NCBI GenBank assembly: GCA_018697195.1
Contig: CM031861.1
Location: 4,772,114 to 4,836,113 of the forward strand
Reading direction: 5' to 3'
Origin: Certhia americana
Lineage: Eukaryota > Chordata > Aves > Passeriformes > Certhiidae
Length of the DNA: 64,000 bases
The position numbers and the translations under genes were made by a program. Shown here one piece after another: positions 36,089 to 48,700 of the stretch; the first letter of the stretch is position 1, and each line of letters opens with the position of its first letter. Below the pieces are notes generated by a model that ran no database searches, had not been told where the DNA came from, and saw only the letters and a list, made by a program, of their open reading frames with translations.

Positions 36089-36790
36089 TGTTGTGTTTTG
36101 ACACTGGCCAAACACCAGGCACCCACAAAAGCTGCTCACTCATCCTCCCCTGCCACAGCTGGGCAGAGGAAAGAAAAATTTAATGGTGGGTTCATGAGCT
36201 GAGATAAGGACCTGAAGGAAAAACATTCCAAGGGAAAAACAGACTCACCTTAGAGATACAAAGTGAATTTACTAACAAAATCAGAGCAGGACAATGAGAA
36301 GTAAAATACACCCTCAAAACCATCTTTTTCTTCAACACCTCCCTCCTTCCCACCAACAGCACAGGGAGACAGGGGGTGAGGGTTTGGTTAGTTCATCACT
36401 CGAGGTTTTCCTCTGCTTGGGGGGATCTCTGCATCCCCCAGGGGATCCCCAGGGACTGTGGGGGGATCTCTGCATCCCCCAGGGATCCCCAGGGGCTGTG
36501 GGGGGATCTCTGCATCCCCCAGGGGCTGTGGGGGGATCTCTGCATCCCCCAGGGATCCCCATGGCTGCAGGGGCTCAGCTGCTTCCCCATGCTCTCTCCA
36601 CAGCCTGCAGAGGAATCTCAGCTCTGGCCCCTGGAGCACCTCCTGCCCCTCCTCCTGCACTGCCCTTTCTGTCTCCACATTGTTTCCCTCACATATTCTC
36701 ACCTCCTCTTCTCTGTCTGGAATTAAAACTGTGCCCCCAATTTGTATTGATTTTCTTCTTAAATATAGCCTACCACAGGGTACAGCATGG
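36089..36790. mobile_element. Avian ERV LTR with internal minisatellite
   Basis: This starts with GTTTTGACACTGGCCAAACACCAGGCACCC and continues through TCATGAGCTGAGATAAGGAC, CAGAGCAGGACAATGAGAAG, a GC-rich middle with a tandem repeat, CTGGAGCACCTCCTGCCCCT and CTCACATATTCTCACCTCCT to TTCTTAAATATAGCCTACCA. I recognise this order from a common bird ERV LTR. A second copy starts at 63936. Compared with the form I remember, the middle is shorter and replaced by a local duplication. The 189-codon ORF at 36294-36863 is a product of the repeat and not a gene. Confidence 0.78.
36420..36565. repeat. Minisatellite within LTR, four units of about 30-41 bp
   Basis: The word GGGGGATCTCTGCATCCCCC recurs at about 36420, 36461, 36501 and 36531 (spacings 41, 40 and 30). 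Units are almost identical, so the expansion is recent relative to the LTR. The third unit lacks about 10 bp. Confidence 0.9.
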
Positions 36791-39700
36791 AATGAGACCA
36801 GAACTTTGGAAGAGATCCTTTGCTATGGAAGTACCAAATCTTCATCAATTACATTTTCTATAATATTTTGTTTCTTCATATTAAGATTTTGTGCAAGCTT
36901 TTTAAAGCTCATTTTTCTCATTCATAAACTGCTTTAGTGCCCGTGGTCTCAGGATGCTGTGCATCTCCTGCCCCTTAAGTTCAGAGTTTAACCTCTATAT
37001 ATTTGTATATTGCTGCTATTGTTCATTATCAGCGGGTTCAAAACTGAGAGGGAATTAAATTACAAAAATGGACAATTGGTTTTAGAAAATACTACAAAAT
37101 TTAATTGCAATTACAGATAATTTAGACAAGGAACAAAGTCTGATACTAACTGCCAGTAGTGCAGAACTGAATGTTCAAATCAAGAGAAGTAACTGGCCTA
37201 TCTACAGAAAATATGGTTTTAGCTATTATAGCAATTAGTTATACTTTTTTGCACCAGTAAAACTGGTGCAGAACTTACCATTTTTTGGATTACCATTTTT
37301 TGTAATCCTATATAAATGTATGTTAGTTCATCTCCAGGACTATGACTGAATTCACTGTCATGAAATATAGTTGGGTTTTATTGTTGAAATGAAACCCTAT
37401 TGACACTACTTGATGCTACTCAGCAAAAGATACACTGCATCTTCAAAATCTACCAATCTATACAAAATAGTTTTGCTTACGCAAACATCTTTTCTTTTGG
37501 CATTTTATGGGGTTTTTGGTCTGTTTGTTTGTTTGTTTGTTTGTTTATTAGTTTGGGGGGGGTTGCCTTTGATTTTCTTATTAAAGTAATTGAATAAAGA
37601 GGATAATATTCATTCATAAATTGCACCAAAACACATGCTGAGATCCTTGCATGTGCTCCCTTTCCTAGCTACAAATAAGCTTGGAGCTCCCTCTAGTGAG
37701 AGTTTAAAATACGAATTTTTTTTCTCTCAGGAAGTTTTAAAGTATTATTAAAGTAAATATTCCATTAGACTATGAAGTAAAAATACATGAATGAAATTGG
37801 ATACTTATTTTAAATTTTGTAATTGTGAAAATGGAGATTATCAATATCTTCAAAAAGTTTCAACACTTCCAAAAAATATTCAAATGCACATTTGGAAATA
37901 TTTTCTGAAAATTAAATGTTAACATATCCAGATAAAAAATGAAACACATGAAAGTAAGCAACATCTTTTATTTTTCTGATCTTTGACATTGGTTTTGACC
38001 ACATCACCTTTTGCACATCCTCAAATCTCTGCATATTTACACACAGGAAACAAGTTTTGTATGTCTGAAAAGATTTTCGTGGCATTTAGCATATCTGAGT
38101 TCTTCAGCCTTACAAGATGTAAGTAGCTTTCATGTCAGTGAGTGCACAATCAACTTTTGCTTGTAACTACAAATTATATTCCTGCAGCTTAATTTTATTT
38201 TGCTCTCCAAATGTGTCTTTCTTTTGGTAGAAATTTTTTCCTCGCAGGAAAAAATGGCATTGGAGAGATGCAAGGGAGATTTTTTCAAGATATTGCAGGT
38301 AACTTAAAATTGGAAGTTAACTTTCAGCACCACATATGGTATCAATTCAGCCAAATTTCTTCTGAAAGCAGATGTACCCAGATCCACCCCAGCCCTGCCA
38401 GTGGGCATCCTCTTGTCTATTTGCTGCTGGAGCCTGGTGCTGTCAGAATGCTTACACAACCCCTCAGCTGAATATAACTCACACTGAGCACAACTCCTCA
38501 GGAAAATGCCTTTGGCTTGTACATACCAATGCCTTTGCTTTTGGGTGGGTCATGGCCGAGAATTGAAGAATGTAGAAGCTGCTACCACTATGTGGTAGTG
38601 GGAGTGCTGTGTCTTATATAATGTATAGAGTATACCTCCCCAATTCCAGGTACCTCCTATCTACTAGATGTGTTTTTTTGGGTTTTTTTTGTGGTTTTTT
38701 TTTTTTTTTCTTTTTCTCCTATAGAAGCTGCTATTCTGGGAGCCACTGCTCTGTATAAATTATTAAATGTTTATTACAGCAACAATTTTCACTCAGCTGG
38801 AAGAACATGACATCAAATACCTTCTCCTGTGGTCACATAAATATTCAATTGGTGTGAAATGGGCTTGGAGAGAGCAGAGATTTGAATTATTTCTCATGCT
38901 TTCCAGAACCTTCACCACGACACTTGCAGCTGTTTGGTACTGATAGAAACAAGGAAAAGGGGAGGAAAACCTAGGACTGAATGCCCAAGTGTGGGTAAGG
39001 TGCAGACAGATAAATCCAAGGCCAGGAAGGCTCAGAAAGAAAACATCTGAGGTTTTTTAAAATTATAATATCCCTAATATCTTGTCTCTCCCTTACTCCA
39101 CTGATTGTTGAAATAGGGCCGTTTTGATCCCTTGAGGATAAAACTCATGGATCATGACATCATGCAGTTTTTAAATTGTTCCTTGCAATTACTTGTAACT
39201 GGATTACTTTCTGGTTTCAGCAGCTTGTGTTAAAAAAAAAATGTTGGAGTAGCTCCTGCCAGCTACTACCTTCTGCAAGCAATAGTCTGCTTCTAGCTCA
39301 CCTAGAAATTGTACGATCTACATCCATGTTATTGTCATGTCACCTCTGTGTATCTGTGTTGTTCTCTCTATCCAGGCCTGTAAGGGAGGCTACATCAATA
39401 TACTTCATGGGTACTTTAAGTCCTGTCTCGTACCTTTTCTGAGAATAAATCCATCTCTGTGAAGAAAACGCTCTAGGTGCTAGGCTGGCACAGCTCCACA
39501 AACACAGAGTTAGTGTGGGCAATCCCCTGGGAAGGAGGAAGAACAGTACCTGTGAGCTGTTCTCTGAGCATTCAATTTTTTTTATTTTAATCAGTCATCC
39601 TCGACTACTCTTAAACTGAAGGAAATACCCCATGGCATAAATAATTCAGATAAATAATTACCTGCTTTATCTGAAATAAAAATATAAAGCTCTGCAGGCA

Positions 39701-41740
39701 GTTGCAGCACACCTCCTTTACCTGATGCCTCTCCCAGAATCTGCATCTCAAAGCATCAACATAAAACTGACAAATGCCTCATATTCAAACAGTTATTGCA
39801 CAGAGGTATCAGTGAGCATTTTCTTCCCACCATACTTGAGCATTGTTTCACACATTTTATTTCTCCAGTACTGACAGACTGACAGAAATAAAAGACAGAA
39901 AAAGGTTCAACCATCCAAGGTCACATTCCTTGTTTACCTCAGGTTCTCACCTGCTGCTCTGTTCTGCAAACACAGGCTCCTTTTTGCAGCATAAACACTG
40001 TGTCTCCTTTCCTGCAGAACAATTCATCATCAATCCATGTTATTACCATTTTTCCTGCCACACGCCACAAGGGAAGAGGTCCAGATACCCAATGCTTGTA
40101 GAAATAGGGATTATTGTCTTTTTTTTGTGTGTGCAATCCTAACAGGCCAGGCAGTTTAGAGAGAGTATGATGGGATTGTTCTTGAGGCATAGAGAAAAGA
40201 AAAACAGAGGGATGCCAGAGCCATATAACTTTTAAAGGAGCAGTGAAAAACTTTAACTCGTGTGCAATTGTCAAGCTAGATTTGTTCTCTTAGGGTTAGT
40301 CTTTGCAACATTTTGCTCAAAACATGAATGTACTATGTATTGTTTTATAAGTAAGTTTACTTTTTTCTTTTTTCCTTTTGCATCAAATTCTTCCATGAGA
40401 CATCAGCAAACAAAAAATGGATTTCTAACCTTTCTTTGCTCTAAAATTTACTTTTTCAAAAAAATTTTACCTAATTTTGCATATAATTTACTTCTGCTTT
40501 TCTTAATGTGTAATTATCTTGCAACCTCCTAAGCATCAAGCATCTTTAATGGGGTGAATTTCCTCTGCTTCTCACCCTCCATACAACAGATATATGACTT
40601 GTTCTTACTGTTGCTTATCATGCCAGCATTATTATGTCATTATGTGCTAATACTATTATGTTGTTATGGTATGTTCATCATTGGTATAAATTTGCCCTAG
40701 TTAAAAGGGAATTTCTATTTTGCTATACACAGAATTTAGTTCAATTTTAAAATGCCAAGAAATTCTACTTGATTATTCTATTGGTGACTGAAAAGCAGAT
40801 TTTTTCAGAATAATTATCTACTTACCATTATTTTTTTGGAAATATTTATTTTCAGACTCGTTTTCTTTTGCTGTGATGTTAGACTTTGTTATATTATTGC
40901 CTTCTCTCCTTACCTGAGGAGACTAGGCCGAAATATAAAATGTGTGGTACCAAAGTACCATAATCTTGAATATATCCATTGTTTCACTGGCCAATGAACA
41001 GATTTATTTACTTTATTCTGAAATATTTCTGTTTAGGTGTTTAATAACCAAGTCCTATTCAGCCGAAAATAACCTGGTGCTATTTATATTGGCCAAGCAT
41101 GTCGGTGTTGCAGTGCAAATACAACTAAAAATAGCATCAGATAACTTTGGATAGTGGTATCGATGAACTAAAACAAACAAACAAACAAAAAAAACCCTCA
41201 TGTTTCTTAATAAGCCATTATTTCTGTGAATTGTTACAGTTAGGAACCAGAAAAAAATAGAGACAATTAACCTATTACTCCTGTTGGTTAGGATGGAATT
41301 GATTGCTTTGACTGCCAGACATGAGGTGGAGACAGGCTGCGGCTGAGGGAGCATCTCTGCCAAAGTTTTTTTTAAGAGCTCCATCATTATGATGTGACTG
41401 GAAGCATTTTTGTCACAAACATCCAGTCTTGTGATGGGAAACTTTTATTCAGACAGCTATATTTACATTTGAAAAATATACATTGGATGCTATCATAAAC
41501 TATTCCATAAATACTGGGCAATGAATTAGTTTGCTAGGGTGCAGCGTACTAAATAGTAAAATCAACATGGAGTACCAGGCTTGCATAATTCCTTGACATA
41601 TTTTTTGCTGCCTTCTGTCAATTAAGTGCTAATCACAAAATTGATGGCTTTCATTGTTATTGCCTTTACAACACTTGTTGTTAATATAAACAGAATAATT
41701 GCCTGACGGGATGAGAAATCTCTCATCCATATACAATTGT
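36791..41740. other. Intergenic AT-rich DNA, no gene seen
   Basis: No exon is supported. Low-complexity items are (TTTG)n at about 37517-37546 and a T-rich tract at 38669-38712. A CTCF-like match lies at 37686-37700 (minus). An AATAAATCC segment at about 39443 resembles an LTR poly(A) site, but no matching flanks were found. Confidence 0.45.
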
Positions 41741-41812
41741 ATATATATATCTATCTATATCTATATCTATATATATAGATATACACCTCCTTATGTATAT
41801 ATATAAAAAAGT
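41741..41812. repeat. TA/TATC microsatellite
   Basis: This is a run of TATATATATA, CTATCTATAT, CTATATCTAT and a second TATATATATA. The minus-strand ORF with Ile-Asp-Ile repeats across it is an artefact. Confidence 0.85.
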
Positions 41813-41828
41813 CACAGGGGGTTTAATA

Positions 41829-42183
41829 GCATCACAGAATGGTTGGGGTTGGAAAGGAACTCTGAAGATCACCTTGTACAACCTTCCCCCAAAAGCAGAT
41901 TTGCCTAGAAGAGGTTGCACAAGATTACATCTAGGCAGGTTTTGAATATCTCCAGAGAATGAGACTCCACAACTTCTCTGGCCAGTCTGTTCCACTGCTC
42001 TGTCATCCTTACAGAAAGGTGTTTTCCCTCATATTGTCATATTCCTGTGTTTCAGTTTGTGTCTGTTACCCCTTGTCCTGTTGTTGGGCATCACTAAAAA
42101 TATATGTCTGGCCCTATCCTTCTGACACCTGCCCTTAAGACAAGTGTATGCATTGATAAGATCTCTTCTCCAGGCTAAGCAGG
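41829..42183 (-). mobile_element. CR1 LINE fragment, minus strand
   Basis: This is the reverse complement of a CR1 3' region. It starts with ATCACAGAATGGTTGGGGTT, then GGAAAGGAACTCTGAAGATC, then the CATCTAGGCAGGTTTTGAAT and CTCCACAACTTCTCTGGCCA segments, CTTGTCCTGTTGTTGGGCAT, and ends in ATCTCTTCTCCAGGCTAAGC. The typical octamer tail is reduced to a single copy. It is 5'-truncated and non-functional. Confidence 0.9.
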
Positions 42184-45100
42184 CCCATGGTGGGCTCATG
42201 TTGAAATTGTTATTTTCATTTGTGCTAACTCCTCAAAATGTAGTGATCCTGCTTTCTCTCTATAAGAACTTCACCTTTTGTTGTCTTAAGCTGCAGCATG
42301 TCTGGCTTCAGTTAGACCAGCGAACTGAACCTGAAACTCGGGTGTTATCAGTGACCTGCAAAACATTTTCCCAAAGCAGTCCAAAACCTGACACTACTTC
42401 TCTGAAGTTTGAAATAGATGGTAGAATGGCTGATGCCTACCTACTTTCCCCATGAGTATGCTGGCTGGGGCAAGTGGTACATTTGCTGAGTTATATTCCC
42501 TTTTCCTCTACACATTCTGTAATGGGGACTTATTATTGAGTATTCTAAAGGAATAAAACAGAGAAATATGCTTCAATAATTATTTTGAATAAATATTTTG
42601 CCACTGTTCTTAAACATCCAAACACTCACCATAAAGCCATTGAGCTCTTCTGTGATGCTAATAGTATGTGCTTTTGAGATAAACAGCAAAAACAAGAAGC
42701 ATGTGGTAGACAGATGTGAACAGGTATTTTCTTTTTGAGAAACTGCAGTGCTCAGATTCGGACAACAGTTAAAAAAAGTACTATATAGCTCTTGTTCTCA
42801 GTTCAGAGAGGGAAATGATATCTATTGATTTGAAGAGAAAAGCTTTTTTATAAATTTTAAAAGACATTAAAATGAGTATGCAAATTTGCTTTGGGGGTAT
42901 TGAGATTGACAAGTATCCTGCTCTTGAGATCTTATTTCATCCATATAGGTCAAAATGATGCTGAAATAAGGTACAGTACAGTAAGTCAGTTTATGTTACT
43001 TCTGCAGCAGTGGTAGTCAGGAACAACCCTCTCTTACAAAGCAGTACAAATCATGGAAATAGAACTGATAACTAATGTCTCTTCATGCACTACCAGATCT
43101 ATAATTTTCAATGATGCAAATAAAATAGCTAAAATTGCTACTTTGTTACACAAGACCATTTAAAATAAGATTTTAATTACAAGAACACAGTCTCAGAGTA
43201 ACTGACATAACTTACTAAGAGCAATGAAGCATTTATAATTAATCAGTATTAAGTCCACATTAACGCAATAATATTTATATTACAAAAATGCTGCTTTTAA
43301 AAAACATTTAGTATAGCTAGAATCCCACTTAATACAAAGGAAAAAGTAAACTTTGAAAGCTGTGTCTGTATATATGCTATTACTACCTTAATTCACAACC
43401 ATCATTTTCAGTACAATAAATGCAATTCCAATTTGACAGGTTTGACACTTTCTTTGGGTTGTATAGAATCAGGTATTGAATAGCTGTTAAATTTATTTCA
43501 CATGAAAGACTTTTAAAAATGGATTTGGAAATACAAAATTGTAAGTTGTCCTACCAATTTATAGGTAAATAACCTGTTATACTTAAACTGAAGATGTTAT
43601 ACACTTACAGCTTTCCATTAATTTGGGTCTGCAAGATAATATAAATTAATGTAGCCAGTGGGCTACACTGATGAAGTTAAGACTGAAAACTCAGCCTGAA
43701 TTCAAACAGATTATAAAATCCAGTTATTCAGTACCTCTATTCATGAATACCATAGTCTGTCATTTGTGTAATATGAAATTAAGATAATCACCTGTCCCTA
43801 ATGAAGCAAGACAAAAGCCTTATAAATTCTATCCTAATCTTGAACTCCAATTCTCTTTCACATTTTTTGCTTTATTAAACCAATCCAAACTCAAAAGCTA
43901 GGAACTATAAAACAAGAGAGCTACAAATTTCCCATTAGGCTTGGTAATCCAAACTGTAGAAAGTAGTTTTGGGAAGGAGCAACCATTTTCCCTATTTCTC
44001 TGTTGCAGCTGGATGGAATTTGAAAGTTTCTCTTCTTTGGGGTAGACCCTGGCAGCAAACTGGTTCCCTTGCCAATCCCCATGAGCCTTAGGGATCACTC
44101 AGTACTTTGACTCTCATAGCTTTGTCTTTTTAGGTTGCAAGTGCAACAAAATTATATTTATCTTTTAAAACTTTTTTTTTTTCTTCATTTAAACAGAAAT
44201 AGCTGTTAAACAGCTTTTTTTAATTACTTGAAATTTTCCGAGATGTTGATAAATCACGAACCAAATTAAAAGCAATTTGTGACCACAAATACGTTACATT
44301 AGAAAATACTACCCCAGCCATGTATCAGTCTCAAGTATTTTGAAAATCTACATGAAATACTCAGTTATGGAACAAAGTAATTGCCCTGTAATTAAAGAAA
44401 ACTTTTTTTTTCTTTTTTTTAAATATCATTATATTGTACTTGGATGGGATGTTAAGGACACTCTTAGAAACAATTTTATAAAACAGCATCTGCAATATTA
44501 CTATTGTTTATTTTCTTGTTGTGCAATACAAAAGTTCTTTGCAGTTCAGCATATCAGCTTGCCAGGCCAGAAGGCACAATGCTAATTTTACTGCAAAACA
44601 TACTCTCTAGCACTAATGCTAGAAGGCATGAGTCTTCTGGGAATTAACTGGTGTAGCCCAGAAGGCAAGTTGTGTGGTGGTGGAATACAGAAGTCTGTGG
44701 GACAGGATAACCTCACCTCAGTATGTTTCTTCCAAAATGATGGGGAGGTGATAGATGTGTGGTAAATATGAATGTGGGCTTGCAGCTTGTTTGGCATCGA
44801 TCTGTAAGATGTCACTGCCAGAGCAAATGCATTCCATATTTCTAGTGGAAAGCTGGAATGAGAACGTTGTACCCAGCATGGGATTTTGCAGTCATGAAGA
44901 AATCTAATCATACAACAGGAAATAGGACCAAAGTTGCGTGTGAACATGATGCTAAAGAGTGAAGTTTCTGTGAAGACGCTAGTTGAAACACCCTGTTACA
45001 ATTTCGTTGATGGTGCTGCAGTGAAGAAACACAAATTAGGAAAAATCAAGTAATTTTTAGTAACTCCTTTTGCTTTTGAAGATGATAGGGTGGCCAACAA

Positions 45101-45339
45101 TGAATGCAGGCATGTTGTGAGCTATACCCAAAGTTACCATATCTGAACTTCAGTGTTTTCAACAAGTTAGAAAGGAAAGTTTTGACATTGCTATGCTGTG
45201 AAAATACATCACTGTGGCAGTTCTCCCACTCCCACAAGTCTCTCCCCTGATAGGAGAAAAGTCCTTGTTAAGAAAAAAGGCAAATGGGACTCTTGGTTGT
45301 TCTCATTCTCCAGGTTGTTTATATTATTTTCTTATCAGC
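42184..45339. other. Intergenic AT-rich DNA, no gene seen
   Basis: No exon or named repeat was recognised. The segment 44580-44950 is less AT-rich than its neighbours, with a 119-codon minus-strand ORF, but shows no domain. Confidence 0.45.
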
Positions 45340-45765
45340 AATTTCTGCACACCAGACTATACACCAGCTTGGCGTGAGGGAGAAAAGGCACCAAAAGGCA
45401 CCAAGCACACGCTTTATCTCTTAAAGATAATTCACCCAATCAGCACCAAGAACATACGTTATTTCTATTTTTCCACCAATAACTAAATCTCTATTCACAT
45501 GACACTACACTGCAGCAAATTGTGCCCAATGGTCCTGTGTCCCCAGCACTGCAGAATATGGAGCAGATAAAGAAGGGGAAAGAAGCCTGAAAAACACAAG
45601 GATCCTCCATCTTGTCTTCATCTACTTACCATGCTAACAAACCCAAAAATCTAAATTTCTCACCCTGTGATAAATTCCATATTATGCTACTATCTAATTT
45701 ACATTCTTGAAAGTTCTGTTACGTCCTAGATCCCTTTCCATGGACGAAGGTTAAAAGTAGTGTTT
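45340..45765 (-). mobile_element. Diverged ERV LTR-like element, second copy
   Basis: This shares an ordered set of words with the element at 33905-34400, in the same orientation: CCTCCATCTTGT, CCCAAAAATCTAAA, CCTGTGATAA, CCCTTTCCATGGACGAAGG and AGTAGTGT. Boundaries are estimates. The divergence between the copies indicates separate old insertions. Confidence 0.45.
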
Positions 45766-48700
45766 GCCAGAGGGTTTGGATCCTTCAAAACATGCAGAGA
45801 AATATTCTCTGCATTCTGGGTTCCAACACATCACTGTGCTAGATGCTGCCCAGAGGATAGCCTAGTGTTTCTGTTGAACAATTTTGATTGTATTATTGCA
45901 ATCCTAGCACTTTCAACGGTGGATTTTGACTTTGCTGTTCTGAGCTCTGAAAAAAAAAAGCATAGCAGGAAAAATTCTTTTGTGTACGAACCGTAACAAT
46001 AAATTTCACTTCTTGTGGAAGGAACGTGTCAAGCTCACATACTCTTGTCATACTTTTTTCCATCTTGATATGTGTGGGAAGTGTGGAAACAGATTAATGA
46101 CATACAGATAGGGGGGTTCTTGCTATCCTTTTCATGCTGTTGTTGTTGATGTTGCTTTGTTTTGTGGGAGGGGGTAAAAAAATGTAGTTGGGAAGAAAAG
46201 CAGATATGTGGCCAAAGAAATCCAAGTTACAAGAACTAACAGAACTAGCTTGAAGGTGATGAAAGACTTTGACTAGGTCAAAACTGTACTAAGCAGCAAT
46301 AGAGAATTAATCTCTAAACTAAAGAGCTGACAACCCAGGAGACCAAATCTTCTTAGAGACAAGACAATAAATTCTTCCTAAATCTAGGAAAAAATGCCTA
46401 AATGGTAGTGTTTTTTTTAAACTATAAATTTAGACTATGCAGCTAAGGACTATGTCAAAGCCTTGTTTCTAAAAGTAACTGCAACTCTTGAAGCTCCTTG
46501 TACTAAGAACACGATACTCAGGAAACAATGGGTACATCTGCAGAATAGGTCTACACAGTAGAAACAAATGAGATGATAGATAGTTTCATCACTGACAGTG
46601 ATTTTATTAGTCTAGCTGATTATTTTCTTCCTGACTTGAACACTTAGACTGTTAATCAGAAATATATTGCAGAAGTTTGATAGCTGGTACTGCAGAGTTA
46701 GAGGAGACAAATCGTTCTTCCTGCTTGTTTCAGATAAATAAGAAAACTGAGATGTGTAATAGAAGAGAAAAATATCACAATGTAGATGTTTACATACCTG
46801 AAAAATTTGTAGAAGTATGTAAATTGGATGCTGCTATTAAAATTCTGGTTTTTTCTCTTCACCTGTTTCTTGACATTAGTATTTTCTTTATGATCTTTTT
46901 GCATTACAATATAGCAATGGATATTTCACTAATTTTATCACTTCTATACAGGCATCTTCCAAAGATTCCAGTGTATACCAGGCACAAGAACGAGGAACTC
47001 TAGAATTCTAGTTTACCCAAATATTTAACAACAAAACTGAGTTTCTTTGCTGAGGAAAATTAAATTTTACTAAACATATGGACTGTAAAGTTTCCTTGTT
47101 TCTTTCTTTGTTTCCTTCATGTTAGCTTGATAAATTAATCTCAAACTGCAAAAGTAACTCTATTCAGGGGAGTTCAGGATGCAAATGAATCTATAAAAGT
47201 AAACTATAAAAGTAAGCATGCAATTGCTGAGAGCTACAGAATTGAATCCCAAACATTTTATATCAGTCAGAAAACACAGTCAGTTCCACGGATGTAAGAA
47301 AATTCTATCTATACCAAGATAAAATGTCTCCTAAATTACCACAGAAATGAAATAATAAAATACGGAAATCAGTGAGATCTCAAGAGTTTGTGTCTTAGCA
47401 ACACAAGGTAAAATTTTTATCGTTATGTTGCTAAGTTTTATAATTAATCTACTACATACTTTAGCATGCTCCAAAATCTGCTTTCTAGACCTTCTCCATA
47501 GTGACTGACAGCTTCATGAGAGATAATCATTGTGTTACTGTCTACAGCAAAATTGTTTTCAGTAAGATCAAAAAATTTGGAAACAACTTTATTGTAAATA
47601 TTGAACAGGATTAATATTGCATTGCAGAACTTTAAGTAGTATGGAACTGCTCTTCTTGAGAGGTGGACTCAACAATTCTGTAAACACTGATTTTTCACAC
47701 TATTTAAATGTATTACATAAAAATTGATAGCAAAATAAATAATGTTGGGTGCTGCTGTAAACATTCATGCTCTTACTCAGACAACACTTTACACTACAGA
47801 ATCACCCTGTCCCAAAACCTCTCTTGAAAATTAATAAGCAACTGTATTTCACAAGAATTTTAGAAATTAGTATGTTTGAGAAAGGAAGTTTAATATCATC
47901 TTTCTGTTTTGTCCTTTGAAAAGCTGCATAAGCATATATTCTACAAAATCATTCATGTAGAGATGAAAAAATATCTTTATAATTTATTTTAATTACAATT
48001 TGAAATTGTGTGTCTACTTCCTGTTTTGAATCAATTTGGTTCCCACTCCCTTGAATTTTATTTTTATTACATCCTTTATTATAACCTTTGCAGGTCAAAC
48101 CTGCTGTTCTGAAGCCTTACCATTGCCATCACCAGACTGGGTCAGACACAGCTTTGCCAAGGTGTATTTTGAAAACCCTCAAGGACAGATATTTCACCAC
48201 TTTTTGGGTTACATGCTCTGATGTATCACCAGTGGTGTAAAAACTCGTTATTAGTGCTCAATCTGAACCTCCCATGCCATCATGTGTGGCTATTTTCACT
48301 AACCAGATCATTTAGCACTACACAGAGTTTAGTACTGTAACCTTCCCAATTGATTTCCCAGGAGTTGTAGGCTCATGGAACTCCTTAGTTGATTTTTCAT
48401 ATTAAATTAGCTCAGTTTATTCAGCTTCTCAGAGTTTATTTATTGTAGACGCCTGGCCTTCTTAAGTAGCATTTTACGGACCTTTTCCAATTTTCTAACA
48501 CCTTTCCCGAATTGAGTGGGTGTGAAGTGGGAGAGCTAGACAGAAAATTGCAGGTACAGCTACAGTCCTGTTAAGGAAAGGGGATTAAAAACACTTTGAT
48601 CAGCTGGCTACATTTCTCCTAAGGTTTCTTTATCTGTGATGCAAGTGCACAGTTGGCTGGTGTTCAAGGTAGTGCTTCCCATGATGTTCAGGTCCTTTCT

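Noticed and set aside
36294..36937. ORFs of 116-189 codons.
   Set aside because: They run through an LTR and its minisatellite; the repeated Gly-Gly-Ser-Leu-His pattern is the minisatellite unit.
39360..39540. Possible LTR 3' end with AATAAATCC and a following GCTCTAGGTG.
   Set aside because: No matching copy or upstream LTR structure could be found in the window.
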